Shown here: in pieces, positions 17,955 to 27,697 of the stretch
Numbering within the stretch: position 1 is the stretch's first letter
How the letters are laid out: every line of letters begins with the position of its first letter
Assembly (NCBI GenBank): GCA_963724695.1
Contig: CAVRVW010000006.1
Location: forward strand, 124,001 to 188,000
Reading direction: 5' to 3'
Length of the DNA stretch: 64,000 nucleotides
Source of the DNA: CAVQFD01 sp963724695
Lineage (GTDB): Bacteria > Acidobacteriota > Vicinamibacteria > Vicinamibacterales > CAVVIG01
Notes under the pieces: model-generated
The model's input: the letters and a program-made list of their open reading frames with translations, nothing else
Databases searched by the model: none
What the model was told of the DNA's origin: nothing
Position numbers and translations under genes: made by a program

Positions 17955-19601
17955 GCCGTCACTTCTGCGCGGGCGGGCAACCGGACCGACACCGTGGTGC
18001 CGGCGCCAGGCTGCGAGCTGACGCGGATCTCGCCGTGATAGTCGGTCACGATGCGATGGACGATCGCGAGGCCGAGGCCGCTGCCCTTCGCAAACGTCCC
18101 GTGAAAGGGCTGGAAGAGGCCTTCGAGCTCCTCGGGAGGAATTCCGATGCCCTCATCCTTGATGCTGATGACCACTCCCTCGGCCGACGCGGAGCCGCAG
18201 AGCTGCAGGCGCCCTCCGGTCGGCATCGCTTTCAGCCCGTTGGTCGCCAGGTTCCACACGATCTGCTTGATCTGCCCCTCGTCCGCGTCGTACCAGAGCT
18301 CGGTGCCCGGCACGTCCACGTCGACGACATGGCCCTCGTGCAGTTCGGCGCTGTTCCGCAGGAGGAGCGCCGTATCGTTCAGCGCCCGTCGGATGTCGAT
18401 CCGGGTGATGGCAAACCGCTGAGGCCGCGCATAGGCCAGAAACGAACGGATGGTCGTGTTGAGGCGCTCGGACTCGCGCAGCACGATGTCCATCAGCTGC
18501 TCCTGTTCGGCGCTGAGCGGCAGCTCCTGACGGAGGATCTGAATGGACCCCGACATCGAGGCCAGGGGGTTGCGGATCTCGTGCGCGATGCCGGCGGCCA
18601 TCTCGCCGACGGCGGCGAGCCGCTGCTGGATCCGGGCGTCGCGCTCGAGCTTCTTGAAGGCAGTGACGTCCTGGAACGTGATCAGGAAGCCCGCGCGGCC
18701 TCCAGGGGTCTGGAGGTGCGTGGCGCTCAGCCCGAGATCGATCTCTCCCCGGCCGTCCGCGGTCTTGTGGCGGAACTCGGTGCGCCTCGCGCCATCGTCG
18801 GTCAGCCCCCGGTCCAGCAGCTGCGCCAGCGGGGCGGGGAACTGCAGGACCTCCGCGACGGGCCGTCCCACCGCCGACTGGAACGGAATCCCGGTGATGG
18901 TCTCGGCGCCGCGGTTGAAGGTCAGGATGCGCTGCAGCCGGTCGGTCGTCGCGAGACCGCTGGGCAGGCTGTCGATCACGTGCTGGTTGAGCGCCTGCAG
19001 GTCGGCAATCTCGGTCGACGCCCGCTCGAGCCTGGCGCCGGCCGATCGCACGCTGTCGGCGAGCGAGCCGCTGAGGAGCGCCACCGCAAAGAAGCCGAAG
19101 ACGTTCAGCGCGGTGGTGTACTGCGCCACGGCGAGGGGCGGCAGGAGGCCCCGGCTCGAGCCAGGGGTCGAACAAGAGGCCGGCGGCCGCGAGGTACTGC
19201 CAGAGCACGAGGCCCCCGTACAGGAGCGCGCTCAGCGTCGCCACCAGGAGCCCGCCCCGCCTGAACTGCACGGTGCTGGCCGCCACGATCGGCAGGACGT
19301 ACAGCATCGAGAAATAGCTGGTCACCCCGCCGGTGAGGTAGATGAAGGCCGAGACAATCAGCGCGTCCGCCGCCAGCTGCAGGTCCACCAGCCAGCGATA
19401 CCGGTCTGCAAAGCGCAGCGTCACGGCAAACCCGATCGTCAGCCCGAAGGTGACGGCGATCAGGAAGAAGAAGGGGTCGACAGGGAACGACCCGGGCGCG
19501 GTGATCTGCGCCACGACGGCGCCGCCGAGCAGGAGCGTGCTGATCACCGCACGCACGCTGATCAGCCACGCAAGCCGCCGCCGGAGGTCGGTATCAACCA
19601 T
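17951..19601 (-). CDS. pilS: Membrane sensor histidine kinase PilS (frameshifted)
   Basis: The ATG at 19601 starts six hydrophobic segments (for example AVISTLLLGGAVVAQI, FFFLIAVTFGLTIGFAV, GGLLVATLSALLYGGLVL), as in PilS. One extra base near 19150 shifts the frame; after it come the last helix (ALNVFGFFAVALLSGSLA), a PAS domain (DSLPSGLATTDRLQRI), the HisKA box GIAHEIRNPLASM and a HATPase with DEGIGIPPEE and GSGLGLAIVHR. About 549 residues in all. It overlaps pilR by 4 bases, as expected for a cognate pair. PilS is known to sense pilin in the inner membrane and phosphorylate PilR. Confidence 0.9.
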
Positions 19602-19655
19602 CCCCGATCCCCGATCCCTGATCCCCGGTCCCCGGTCCCTGATCCCCGATCCCCA
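19602..19655. repeat. Degenerate word repeat (GATCCCC type) between pilS and pilC
   Basis: About seven imperfect copies of a (C)GATCCC / GGTCCC / TGATCCC word fill the whole gap. Single arm only, pyrimidine-rich on the plus strand. The same base-word style appears in the right arm at 30.5 kb. Confidence 0.75.
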
Positions 19656-20882
19656 TTAAGTGAGCTTGCTGATCAAGTCGAAGATCGGCAGGTACATCGC
19701 AATCACGATGCCGCCGACGACCACGCCGAGCACCGCGATCATGATCGGCTCGAGGAGCGTCAGGAGCCCGGCGACCGCCGTGTCCACTTCCTCCTCGTAG
19801 AAGTCCGCGATCTTGGCGAGCATCGTGTCGAGCGCGCCCGTCGCCTCGCCCACGCCGATCATCTGCGTCACCATCGAGGGGAACACGGCCGTCTCCTTGA
19901 GGGGAGCCGAAATGGTCTCGCCGCGCTCGATGCTCTTCCGCGTGACCATCACCGCGTCTTCGACGATGGCGTTGCCTGAAGTCTTGGCGGTGATTTCGAG
20001 CCCGTCGAGAATCGGCACACCCGAGCTGATGAGCGTCGCCAGCGTCCGGCAGAATCGCGCGACGGCGATCTTGCGGAGGATGTTGCCCAGGATCGGCAGC
20101 TTCAGCATCGTGCCGTCGACGACGCGCCGCCCGGCCGGCGTCTTGTAGTAGTTGCTGAACAGATAGCCGGCGATGCCGACGACCACGGCGAGCGGCAGGA
20201 AGTACGTGACCAGGTTGTTGCTCAGCAGGATCACGACCCGCGTCGGCAGCGGGAGCTCGGCGCCCAGGCCGGCGAAGAGCTGCGCGAAGGTCGGGATCAC
20301 CTTCCAGAGAATGACGCCCACCACGACGCCGGCGATCACCACGACGGCGATCGGATAGATCATCGCGGACTTGACCTGGCCGGCCAGCTTGACGGCCTTC
20401 TCGATGTAGGTCGCGAGCCGCTTCAGAATCGTGTCGAGAATACCGCCCGCTTCACCGGCCGCGATCATGTTGGTGAAGAGCGGGTCGAACGTCCTTGGGT
20501 GCTTGCGCATCGCGTCGGCCAGCGAGGCGCCGGATTCGACGTCGGTCCGCGTCGCAAGGATCACCGCGGCGAAGTTCTTGTCCTCCTCCTGCGAGCCCAG
20601 GATGTCGAGGCACTGGACGAGCGGCAGGCCGGCGTCGATCATCACCGAGAACTGGCGGGTGAAGACCGCCAGGTTCTTGGCCGAGACCTTCTTGTTCAGC
20701 TTTCCGACCTTCTCTTTGCCTTTGGCCGCGGGTTCGGCCTTCGCCTTCGCGGGCGTGATCCTCGTGACGAGAATCTGCTCGCGCCGAAGGGCCGCGACCG
20801 CTCCGTCCATCGTGTCGGCCATCCGCTCGCCGCTGATGGTCTGCCCGGCGCGCGTCCGTCCCGAATAAGCAAAAGTAGGCAT
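19656..20882 (-). CDS. pilC: Type IV pilus inner-membrane platform protein PilC
   Basis: 408 residues, normal length. Two T2SSF/PilC domains: the first around VFTRQFSVMIDAGLPLVQCL, the second around FCRTLATLISSGVPILDGLE, each ending in a helical hairpin with membrane segments (IYPIAVVVIAGVVVGVILWK; LEPIMIAVLGVVVGGIVIAM). It couples the cytoplasmic motors PilB and PilT to the pilin pool. The ATG lies 3 bases after the restored pilT stop, and GGGAAG lies 9 bases upstream. Confidence 0.95.
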   Translation of the reverse strand: MPTFAYSGRTRAGQTISGERMADTMDGAVAALRREQILVTRITPAKAKAEPAAKGKEKVGKLNKKVSAKNLAVFTRQFSVMIDAGLPLVQCLDILGSQEEDKNFAAVILATRTDVESGASLADAMRKHPRTFDPLFTNMIAAGEAGGILDTILKRLATYIEKAVKLAGQVKSAMIYPIAVVVIAGVVVGVILWKVIPTFAQLFAGLGAELPLPTRVVILLSNNLVTYFLPLAVVVGIAGYLFSNYYKTPAGRRVVDGTMLKLPILGNILRKIAVARFCRTLATLISSGVPILDGLEITAKTSGNAIVEDAVMVTRKSIERGETISAPLKETAVFPSMVTQMIGVGEATGALDTMLAKIADFYEEEVDTAVAGLLTLLEPIMIAVLGVVVGGIVIAMYLPIFDLISKLT

Positions 20883-20885
20883 AAA

Positions 20886-22014
20886 TTATCTTCCCTGGAC
20901 ACCCGGACGCGCGGCCGCCCGGCCCGAGCCCGGCGCCCGCCACCACGCCGACGCCGCGGTTGATCATCTCCTGCAGTTCGTCCTTGAGCGACGAGGCGGC
21001 CAGGGCGGTCTCGAGCGTGATGAGCCGCTTCATGTACAAGCTCGCCAGGGACTGGTTCGCCGTCTGCATGCCGAGCTTCTCCTGCCCGGTCTGCATGGAC
21101 CCGTAGATCTGGTGCACCTTGTCGTCGCGGATGAGATTCCTGATCGCCGGCGTCGGCACCATGATCTCGAGCGACACGACCCGGCCCTTGCCGTCGGCGC
21201 GCGGGAGCAGCGCCTGGCAGACGATGCCTTCGAGCACCAGCGACAGCTGCGTCCGGATCTGCGCCTGCTGGTTGGCCGGGAACACGTCGATGATGCGGTT
21301 GATCGTCTGCGCCGCCGAGTTGGTGTGCAGGGTGCCGAACGTGAGATGCCCGGTCTCGGCGATCTTGAGCGCCGCTTCGACCGTTTCGAGATCGCGCATC
21401 TCGCCGATGAGCACGATGTCCGGGTCTTCGCGAAGGGCGGCCCGCAGCGCCGCAGAGAAGCTCGAGGTGTCGGCGTGCACCTCGCGCTGGTTCACCAGGC
21501 AGTTCTTGTGCGGGTGGATGTACTCGATCGGATCCTCGATGGTGAGGATGTGGTCGTGGCGCTCGGCGTTGATCTTGTCGAGCATCGCCGCGAGCGTGGT
21601 CGACTTGCCGCTGCCCGTGGGGCCCGTCACGAGGACCAGGCCGCGGGGCCGCTCCGCGAGGTTGGCCAGCACCGCCGGCAGGCCGAGCTCGCCGAACGCC
21701 CGGATCTTCTCCGGAATGAGCCGGTAGACGGCGCCCACCGCACCGCGCTGGTTGAAGACGTTGCAGCGGAAGCGCGCCAGCCCCTTGATTCCGAACGAGA
21801 AGTCGAGCTCCATCGTCTCTTCGAAGCGCTTCTTCTGGTTGTCGGTCAGCACGCTGTAGACGATTTGCTTGGTGTCGGACGGCGTCAGCTCCGGGTGCGG
21901 GAGCCGCTGGAGATGTCCGTGCACGCGCACCTGCGGGGGCGTATTGGTTGCCAGATGCAGGTCCGAGCCCTCGAGGTCGACGAGCGTCTTCAGCAATTCG
22001 GGCAATGTCGCCAT
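20886..22014 (-). CDS. pilT: Type IV pilus retraction ATPase PilT (frameshifted near the C-terminus)
   Basis: Start ATG 22014 (MATLPELLKTLVDLEGSDLH). Hexameric retraction motor: Walker A TGPTGSGKSTT, Asp box LTIEDPIEYIH, Walker B DPDIVLIGEMRD, His box TGHLTFGTLHT, and the AIRNLIRDDK retraction motif. The reading frame then runs on into pilC; removing one C in the GGGCCGGG run near 20925 gives a short tail ending PGVQGR and a TAA at 20886-20888, about 375 residues, the usual size. I therefore place the end there. It starts 2 bases after pilB. Confidence 0.93.
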
Positions 22015-22016
22015 GG

Positions 22017-23795
22017 CTACTTCACTGTCTCCCTGACCACTTCCTCGATCGTGGTCACGCCTTCCTTGACTTTGCGCAGGCCGCTGCCGCGCAGCGTGAT
22101 CATTCCTTCATCCACGGCCTTCCGCCGCAGCTCGAGGCCGGAGGCGCCCACCAGAATGAGCTCGCGCAGCTCTTCGCTGATTTCCATCACTTCGTACAGA
22201 CCCACGCGGCCCTTGTACCCGGTCTGGTTGCAGCGTTCGCACCCGCGGCCCTTCATGGGCGTGACGGCGTTGGCGTCTTCGGCGTTGAAGCCGGCCTGCA
22301 TCAGCGCCGCCGGGGCGAGCGGGTGCGGCTCCTTGCAGTTCGCGCAGACGCGCCGCACGAGCCGCTGCGCGCAGATGAGATGCACGGAGCTCGCCACCAG
22401 GAACGGTTCGATGCCCATGTTCATCAACCGGTTGATCGTGCTGGGCGCATCGTTGGTATGGAGGGTCGAGAGCACCAGGTGCCCGGTGAGCGCGGCCTTG
22501 ACGGCGATCTCGGCCGTCTCGAAATCGCGGATCTCGCCGACGAGGATGATGTTCGGGTCCTGCCGGAGAAACGACCGGAGGGCCGCGGCGAAGTTGAGGC
22601 CGATGTTCTCCCGCACCTGCACCTGGTTGATGCCGGCGAGGTTGAACTCGACCGGATCCTCGGCGGTCATGATGTTGGTGTCGGAGGTGTTGATCTTTGC
22701 AATCGACGAGTACAGCGTGTTGGTCTTGCCGCTGCCGGTCGGCCCGGTGACGAGCACCATGCCCCACGGCCGGAGAATCGCCCGCTCGAACTTCTCGAGC
22801 GACTCGTGCTCGAACCCGAGCTTCGTCATGTCGAGCATCAGCTTGTCCTTGTCAAGCAGACGCATGACGATCTTCTCGCCGAAGAGCGTCGGGAGCACCG
22901 ACACGCGGAAGTCGATCTCCTTGGCCACGCCGTTCTCGTTGAAGCGGATCTTGATGCGGCCGTCCTGCGGGAGGCGCTTCTCCGCGATGTCGAGCTTCGA
23001 CATGATCTTGATGCGCGACGAAATCGCGTCGCGGTACTTCATCGGCGGGCTCATGATGTTGTAGAGAATCCCGTCGACGCGGTAGCGGACCCGGAGCTCC
23101 TTCTCGTAGGGCTCGATGTGGATGTCGCTCGCCCCCTTCTGGATCGCCGACATGAGCACGACGTTGACCAGGCGCACGACCGGCGCTTCCTCGCCCTGCT
23201 TCGCCAGCGCATCGGCGCTGATCTCCTGGAGCTCCTCGAGAACCTCGACGTCGCCGCCCTCGAGCGTCGCCTGCAGCTCTTCGAGGCCCTTGCTCGCCAT
23301 CTCGAGCGTGCTGGGGCCGCTCGGCACGATCATCGCGGGCTGGGCGGCCTTGCCGTTCGAGGCGGCGGGTGCGGTCGCGTCGTACTTCTTGATCGCGTCG
23401 ACGACGGCGGTTTCCGAGGCCACCACGGGCTCGACGTTGTAGCCCGTCATGAACTTGATGTCGTCCATCGCGAAGACGTTGGTCGGATCCGTCATCGCGA
23501 TCGTCAGCGTCGCGCCGGCGCGGCTGAGCGGGACGATCTGGTACTTGTTGGCGGTGTCCGCCGGAATCAGCTTGATGACGGCGGCATCGATGTCGAACTG
23601 GGTGAGGTTGATGGACGGGACGCCGTACTGCTTGCTGAGGAGCGCCGTGATCTCCTCGTCCTTGACGAACCCCAGCTGGACGAGGTTGTAGCCAAGCTTC
23701 CCGCCGGTGCCCTTCTGGTGGTTCAGGGCCTGCTGGAGCTGTTCCGCCGTGATGCGCTTCTCCTTCAGCAGGAGCTCGCCGATGCGAACGGGCAT
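22017..23795 (-). CDS. pilB: Type IV pilus extension ATPase PilB
   Basis: 592 residues. GspE N-terminal domain (1-140), linker, then the ATPase core: arginine-containing GASDIHIEPYEKELRVRYR, Walker A VTGPTGSGKTN (about 349-359), Asp box TAEDPVEF, Walker B NIILVGEIRDFET, His box STLHTNDAPST, and a zinc tetracysteine (CANC and CERC) typical of PilB/GspE. It drives pilus polymerisation. It heads the pilB-pilT-pilC-pilS-pilR run, all with spacing under 60 bases. Confidence 0.96.
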   Translation of the reverse strand: MPVRIGELLLKEKRITAEQLQQALNHQKGTGGKLGYNLVQLGFVKDEEITALLSKQYGVPSINLTQFDIDAAVIKLIPADTANKYQIVPLSRAGATLTIAMTDPTNVFAMDDIKFMTGYNVEPVVASETAVVDAIKKYDATAPAASNGKAAQPAMIVPSGPSTLEMASKGLEELQATLEGGDVEVLEELQEISADALAKQGEEAPVVRLVNVVLMSAIQKGASDIHIEPYEKELRVRYRVDGILYNIMSPPMKYRDAISSRIKIMSKLDIAEKRLPQDGRIKIRFNENGVAKEIDFRVSVLPTLFGEKIVMRLLDKDKLMLDMTKLGFEHESLEKFERAILRPWGMVLVTGPTGSGKTNTLYSSIAKINTSDTNIMTAEDPVEFNLAGINQVQVRENIGLNFAAALRSFLRQDPNIILVGEIRDFETAEIAVKAALTGHLVLSTLHTNDAPSTINRLMNMGIEPFLVASSVHLICAQRLVRRVCANCKEPHPLAPAALMQAGFNAEDANAVTPMKGRGCERCNQTGYKGRVGLYEVMEISEELRELILVGASGLELRRKAVDEGMITLRGSGLRKVKEGVTTIEEVVRETVK

Positions 23796-23818
23796 TGGTC
23801 TTTGAGACTAATCCGAAA

Positions 23819-23833
23819 TGACAAAAAATGTCA
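23819..23833. promoter_or_regulatory. Inverted repeat upstream of pilB, matching the pilA site
   Basis: TGACA-AAAAA-TGTCA; on the minus strand it shares 13 of 15 bases with the pilA-upstream site and is followed by the same TTT. It lies 24 bases before the pilB ATG, inside the only gap between the outer-membrane gene and pilB. It may be an operator or a UTR hairpin. Confidence 0.55.
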
Positions 23834-23843
23834 ACAAAGTGAC

Positions 23844-24893
23844 CTAAAACGTCAGTCGCAGGGCGGCCGCCCACCCTTCGAGCGTCTCGTCTTCGCCCCG
23901 AGTGAGCGCGCCGTCGATGTAGACCTTCGCCTTGGGCGCAAGGCTCAGGCCGATGCTCGTCGCCGTCGCCTCAGTGCCCACCGTGTTCGCGCTGTAGCCC
24001 CCGCGCACTCCGACACGACGGTTCCACAACCAGACTTCTCCACCCCCGGCCATGTGGCGTGCCGGGCCCAGGATGGTGAACGTCTCGGTGACATCGGCGT
24101 CGAACGCGACGGTCCAGGCGCTCAGCACGCCGTGCTGTCCTCCCATCCATGCCGCCCCGACGCGGCCCTGTCTCTCCAGCAGGAACGCCGTGCCGCCTTC
24201 GCCGAGCACGGGCTCGCGAAGGTGCCTGAGGCTTCCGCCGACGCGCAGGCCGCCCACCATCGCCATCACGCCCAGGTCGAGGTCGACCTGGAACCCTCCG
24301 TCGATCTCGAGATCGTCGGCCTCGTCAAACGCCGAATTCCGCGCGGCGCCGGCCGCCCCCGGGGCGGTCACCACCGTCGCGCCCGTCGCCCGTCCGCCCT
24401 GGAGCAGACGCACGGTCGACGCCATGACCAGATGATCGCCAAGGGACTGCCCGAAGGTCGCTCCAAACTGATTGAGGACCAGCGTTCGCAGGCTGACCGC
24501 CCCTTCAACTTCTCGGACGGCCGGGACGGTACCAGTAGGGGTCAGAAGTGGCGCTATTTCACTGATACGCAACCGGTAATAGCTCAAACCGAGCGACGGA
24601 ACCACCAGGGCAAAGCCGTTCACCCCTTGTTCGGCCGCCGGCCCCGTCCCGACGTCGCCGGCCGGGGCCTGGCGGTCGGTGTGTTCCACGGACACACCCA
24701 GCAGCGCTCCCGTCGCGATTCCCGCCGGGTTCCACCAGGTCGCCGTCGCATCGTCGGCGACGGCCACAAACGCTCCCGCCATTCCCTGCGCACGGGTACC
24801 GACGATTTCGTACATCTGCGCGCCGGCTCGAACCGGCAAGGCAGTCAAAATGAAGAGGGCAAGCAAGGCTCGACCAGCCAGGGGAGTCTGCAT
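23844..24893 (-). CDS. Outer-membrane beta-barrel protein, PorV/UPF0164-like
   Basis: 349 residues from the ATG at 24893. Signal peptide (LAGRALLALFILTALPVRAG, then AQ). After cleavage it has the motif MYEIVGTRAQGMAGAFVAVA followed by DDATATWWNPAGIA, which marks the PorV/TraF/UPF0164 group of FadL-like barrels, and it ends in Phe (AAALRLTF) as outer-membrane barrels do. Alternating strands fill the rest. It lies 48 bases upstream of pilB on the same strand, so it could head the pilus operon; in other phyla PorV-like proteins serve surface secretion. Confidence 0.8.
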   Translation of the reverse strand: MQTPLAGRALLALFILTALPVRAGAQMYEIVGTRAQGMAGAFVAVADDATATWWNPAGIATGALLGVSVEHTDRQAPAGDVGTGPAAEQGVNGFALVVPSLGLSYYRLRISEIAPLLTPTGTVPAVREVEGAVSLRTLVLNQFGATFGQSLGDHLVMASTVRLLQGGRATGATVVTAPGAAGAARNSAFDEADDLEIDGGFQVDLDLGVMAMVGGLRVGGSLRHLREPVLGEGGTAFLLERQGRVGAAWMGGQHGVLSAWTVAFDADVTETFTILGPARHMAGGGEVWLWNRRVGVRGGYSANTVGTEATATSIGLSLAPKAKVYIDGALTRGEDETLEGWAAALRLTF

Positions 24894-24914
24894 GGGAGGC
24901 TTATCGGCTCTTCC

Positions 24915-24990
24915 GCCGCAATTACTCAGTTCCGCAATCCCCAAACCCCAATTCCCCAATTACCCAATTCACCCAATTACCCAATTCGCC
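24915..24990. repeat. Degenerate word repeat (CCCAATTA type)
   Basis: Nine or so copies of a CCCAATT(A/C) word in the divergent gap between the outer-membrane gene and the MarR gene. Single pyrimidine-rich arm. The same word builds the right arm at 48.80-48.89 kb. Confidence 0.8.
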
Positions 24991-25015
24991 TGTGGTACCT
25001 TAGCCCTCATAACTA

Positions 25016-25028
25016 TTAGGCCCCCTAA
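25016..25028. promoter_or_regulatory. Candidate MarR operator
   Basis: TTAGG-CCC-CCTAA, a perfect short inverted repeat just before the MarR coding region, with a wider CCTTAG...CTAAGG symmetry around it (24999-25030). Position fits autoregulation by the MarR protein. Confidence 0.4.
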
Positions 25029-25068
25029 GGTCGCCAGCGCCCGGGACATCGCACGGGAGATCCTGACC

Positions 25069-25522
25069 GTGGTGCCGCTCGTCATGCGCGCCGTGGCGGC
25101 CGAGCTTCGCGCGTCGGGCGAGCTGCCCGCCCCGGCCCATTTCGGGCTCCTGTCGATGCTGAGCGCCCAGCCGCACGCCAGGACGCTCACCGAGCTGGCG
25201 GCGCTGCAGGGCGTCAGCCTGCCGACGATGTCCAACTCCATCAGCGCGTTGGTCGATCGGGGCTGGGTGCAGCGGACGGGGGCCGGCGGCGACCGGCGTC
25301 AGGTGGTCATCGAGGTCACGCCCACCGGGCGAGCGGCGCTCGACCGGGTCAGCGCGTGCGCCGAACGGCACCTCGCCGAGGTATTGGCACCCGCTCGATG
25401 GGCGGTCGCGACGCCTGGTGCACCAGGGCCTCGGACGGCTTCGACAGGTCTTCGGTAGCCAGTCACGGCGGGCCCGGACGGTCGAACCGCCCCCGGCGCG
25501 TCGAACCCACGGCCGAGGTTAA
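25069..25522 (+). CDS. MarR-family transcriptional regulator (frameshifted, start uncertain)
   Basis: Winged-helix pattern: TLTELAALQGVSLPTMSNSI (HTH) then ALVDRGWVQRTGAGGDRRQV (wing with the conserved D-R-R), and TPTGRAALDRV. After HLAEVLAP one extra C near 25391 shifts the frame; restoring it gives LDGRSRRLVHQGLGRLRQVF, the expected dimerisation helix, ending at TAA 25520-25522. The start is unclear: helix 1 (SARDIAREILTVVPLVMRAV) continues upstream in frame to about 25030 with no ATG/GTG, so 25069 (GTG) may be too short. It is divergent from the outer-membrane gene and upstream of the efflux genes, which it may control. Confidence 0.75.
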
Positions 25523-25584
25523 CCGTATATATCTGAGTTGGATGGGCGGCCTGATTACGATCAACGTCGCTCGGCCGGGTGACA

Positions 25585-26322
25585 ATGACCGAGATGACCA
25601 ATTCAGCTCAGGACGCTGTCGCGCCGATGAACCTGGCATCCCGGGTCGTGGGTGTCTTCTTCGCGCCCCGGGCGACCTACGCGTCTGTGGCCGCACATCC
25701 GCAGGCGCTCGGCGTGCTCGTGCTCGTCACGGCCATCGCAGTCGTCGTCAACGTGATCTTCGCCTCGACGGCCGTGGGCAAGGACGCGCTGCTCGACGTG
25801 GCGGTTCGCTCCATGGAATCGTGGGGCATGACGATCAGCGACGAGATGTACCGCATGATGGAAACGCGCGTCAGGGAGGACGCAGTCAGGAACGCGGTCA
25901 TCGGACAGGTGCTGTTCTACCCGCTGGCGTCCGCGATGGTCGCCGGGCTGCTGCTCGGCGTGTTCACCGCGATCATGGGGGGAAATGCCACCTTCAAGCA
26001 CGTGTTCGCCGTCGTGGTGCACTCGAGCCTCATCATCGCGCTGTCGCAGATTTTCGTCATGCCCCTGAACTACGCGAAGGGTACGATTTCGGCCGCGGCA
26101 AACCTCGGCGTCTTCCTTCCGTTTCTCGACGAAGCGTCGTTTCTCGCCCGGTTTCTGGGGTCGATCGATCTTTTTTTCGTCTGGTGGCTGGTGAACCTGG
26201 CCATCGGTCTTGGCGTCCTTTATAAGAGGCGGACTCAACCTGTCGCGACAGGCCTGCTGGCGGCTTACGTCGTGATCGCGCTGGTCGTGGCGTCCGCCCT
26301 CACGGCGATCTCAGGAGCGTAA
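25585..26322 (+). CDS. YIP1-family membrane protein
   Basis: 245 residues from the ATG at 25585 (a GTG six bases earlier is also possible). N-terminal motif RVVGVFFAPRATYASVAAHP is typical of bacterial YIP1-domain proteins, followed by five hydrophobic segments (ALGVLVLVTAIAVVVNVIF, LASAMVAGLLLGVFTAIMG, VVVHSSLIIALSQIFVMP, LFFVWWLVNLAIGLGVL, LLAAYVVIALVVASAL). Function in bacteria is unknown. The stop abuts the adaptor ATG, so the genes are co-transcribed with the MacAB-like set. Confidence 0.75.
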   Translation: MTEMTNSAQDAVAPMNLASRVVGVFFAPRATYASVAAHPQALGVLVLVTAIAVVVNVIFASTAVGKDALLDVAVRSMESWGMTISDEMYRMMETRVREDAVRNAVIGQVLFYPLASAMVAGLLLGVFTAIMGGNATFKHVFAVVVHSSLIIALSQIFVMPLNYAKGTISAAANLGVFLPFLDEASFLARFLGSIDLFFVWWLVNLAIGLGVLYKRRTQPVATGLLAAYVVIALVVASALTAISGA

Positions 26323-27660
26323 ATGACCGGAAAGAACGTGCTCATCACGGCGGGGGTGATCCTCGTCGGCGCGGCGGTGGTTGGGGCGAACCTGTGGTTC
26401 CAGCAGGAGCCGGCGTTGACGGTCGCGACCGAGGCGATCCGCAGCAGGGATCTCGAGGCGATCGTGTCGGCGTCGGGCAAGATCCAGCCCAAGCGGCTCG
26501 TGAACATCAGCGCCGACACGCCCGGCCGCGTCGTGGACCTGGCCGTCAACGAAGGCGACCGCGTCAAGGTTGGCCAGTTCCTTCTCCAGATCGATCCCCG
26601 GTCGCTTCGGACGCGTGTCGACAGCGGCTCGGCCTCGCTCGAGGCCGCCGAGGGGTCGCTCGAGCAACTGCGTCAGTCGGTTGAGACCTCCCGCGTGCAG
26701 CTCGACCAGGCGCGGCGGAACCTGGCGCGGCAGCAGGATCTCTGGAAGCAGCAGCTGACGACGAGAGAGTCGCTCGAGAAGTCCGAGAACGAAGTCCGGG
26801 CAATGGAGTCGTCGCTCCGGGAGCGCGAGAAGCAGGTGTCGTCGCAGGCGTCGCGAATCGCGCAGGAACGCGCCGGGCTCGAGAGCGCCCGCTACGACCT
26901 GAGCAAGGTCCGCATCGAGTCGCCCATCGAGGGGATCGTCACGCGCCGGAACATCCAGGAGGGCGAGACGGCGGTGATCGGCACGATGAACAACGCGGGG
27001 ACCGTGCTGCTGACCCTCGCCGACATGTCGGTCATTCAGGCGGAGGTCGAAGTCGACGAAACGAACATCCCGAACGTCGTGCTCGGCCAGAAGGCGAAGA
27101 TCACGATTGACGCGCTGCCGGACAAGACGTTCCACGGTCGTGTCACCGAGATCGGGAACAGCCCCATCCAGGCGACTGGCGCCGCGGCGGGCTCCCGTCA
27201 GGCGACCAACTTCAAAGTCGTCGTGGTCGTCGAAGGCGACATCCCCGACGTTCGGCCCGGCTTCACCTGCACGGCCGACATCACGACGGCGACACGGTCC
27301 AACGTCACGTCCGTGCCGATCGCGGCGGTGGCCGTGCGCGAGCTGGTGTACGACGCCAACGGCCAGGTGATCAAGGAGCCGACCACCGACAAGCGCCGCC
27401 GGGCGGTGGAACCCGTCGCCTCCGCGTCCGAACTGAAGCCCGGCGAGACCCGCAAGGAAGTCGAAGGCGTCTTCGTCGTCCGCGAGGGCAAGGCGGTCTT
27501 CCTGCCGATCGAAATGGGCATTGCCGGCGACCAGTACTTCGAGGTCGTCTCGGGCCTCAAGCCCGGCGACGAAGTCATTACGGGGCCGTACAACTCGGTG
27601 CGCGGCATGGCCGACGGCGACGACGTCAAGGTCGAGAACACCACGGCCAGAGGCAGGTAG
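26323..27660 (+). CDS. MacA-like periplasmic adaptor (HlyD/RND family)
   Basis: 445 residues. Signal anchor (NVLITAGVILVGAAVVGANL), lipoyl half (IVSASGKIQPKRLVNISADT), a long alpha-hairpin coiled coil (about 95-195), second lipoyl half (RIESPIEGIVTRRNIQEGET), beta-barrel (VEVDETNIPNVVLGQKAKI) and membrane-proximal domain. This is the adaptor linking an inner-membrane MacB-type transporter to an outer-membrane channel. Two MacB-like permeases follow directly; no outer-membrane TolC gene and no ATPase gene are seen in this cluster. Confidence 0.88.
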   Translation: MTGKNVLITAGVILVGAAVVGANLWFQQEPALTVATEAIRSRDLEAIVSASGKIQPKRLVNISADTPGRVVDLAVNEGDRVKVGQFLLQIDPRSLRTRVDSGSASLEAAEGSLEQLRQSVETSRVQLDQARRNLARQQDLWKQQLTTRESLEKSENEVRAMESSLREREKQVSSQASRIAQERAGLESARYDLSKVRIESPIEGIVTRRNIQEGETAVIGTMNNAGTVLLTLADMSVIQAEVEVDETNIPNVVLGQKAKITIDALPDKTFHGRVTEIGNSPIQATGAAAGSRQATNFKVVVVVEGDIPDVRPGFTCTADITTATRSNVTSVPIAAVAVRELVYDANGQVIKEPTTDKRRRAVEPVASASELKPGETRKEVEGVFVVREGKAVFLPIEMGIAGDQYFEVVSGLKPGDEVITGPYNSVRGMADGDDVKVENTTARGR

Positions 27661-27697
27661 GCCGGGCGCGCCCGACAGGGCGGGCAGGCCATCCACA

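Noticed and set aside
21948..25019. A very long open frame (over 1000 codons) on the plus strand opposite pilB and the outer-membrane gene
   Set aside because: Same GC shadow effect; pilB on the minus strand is fully conserved and in frame.
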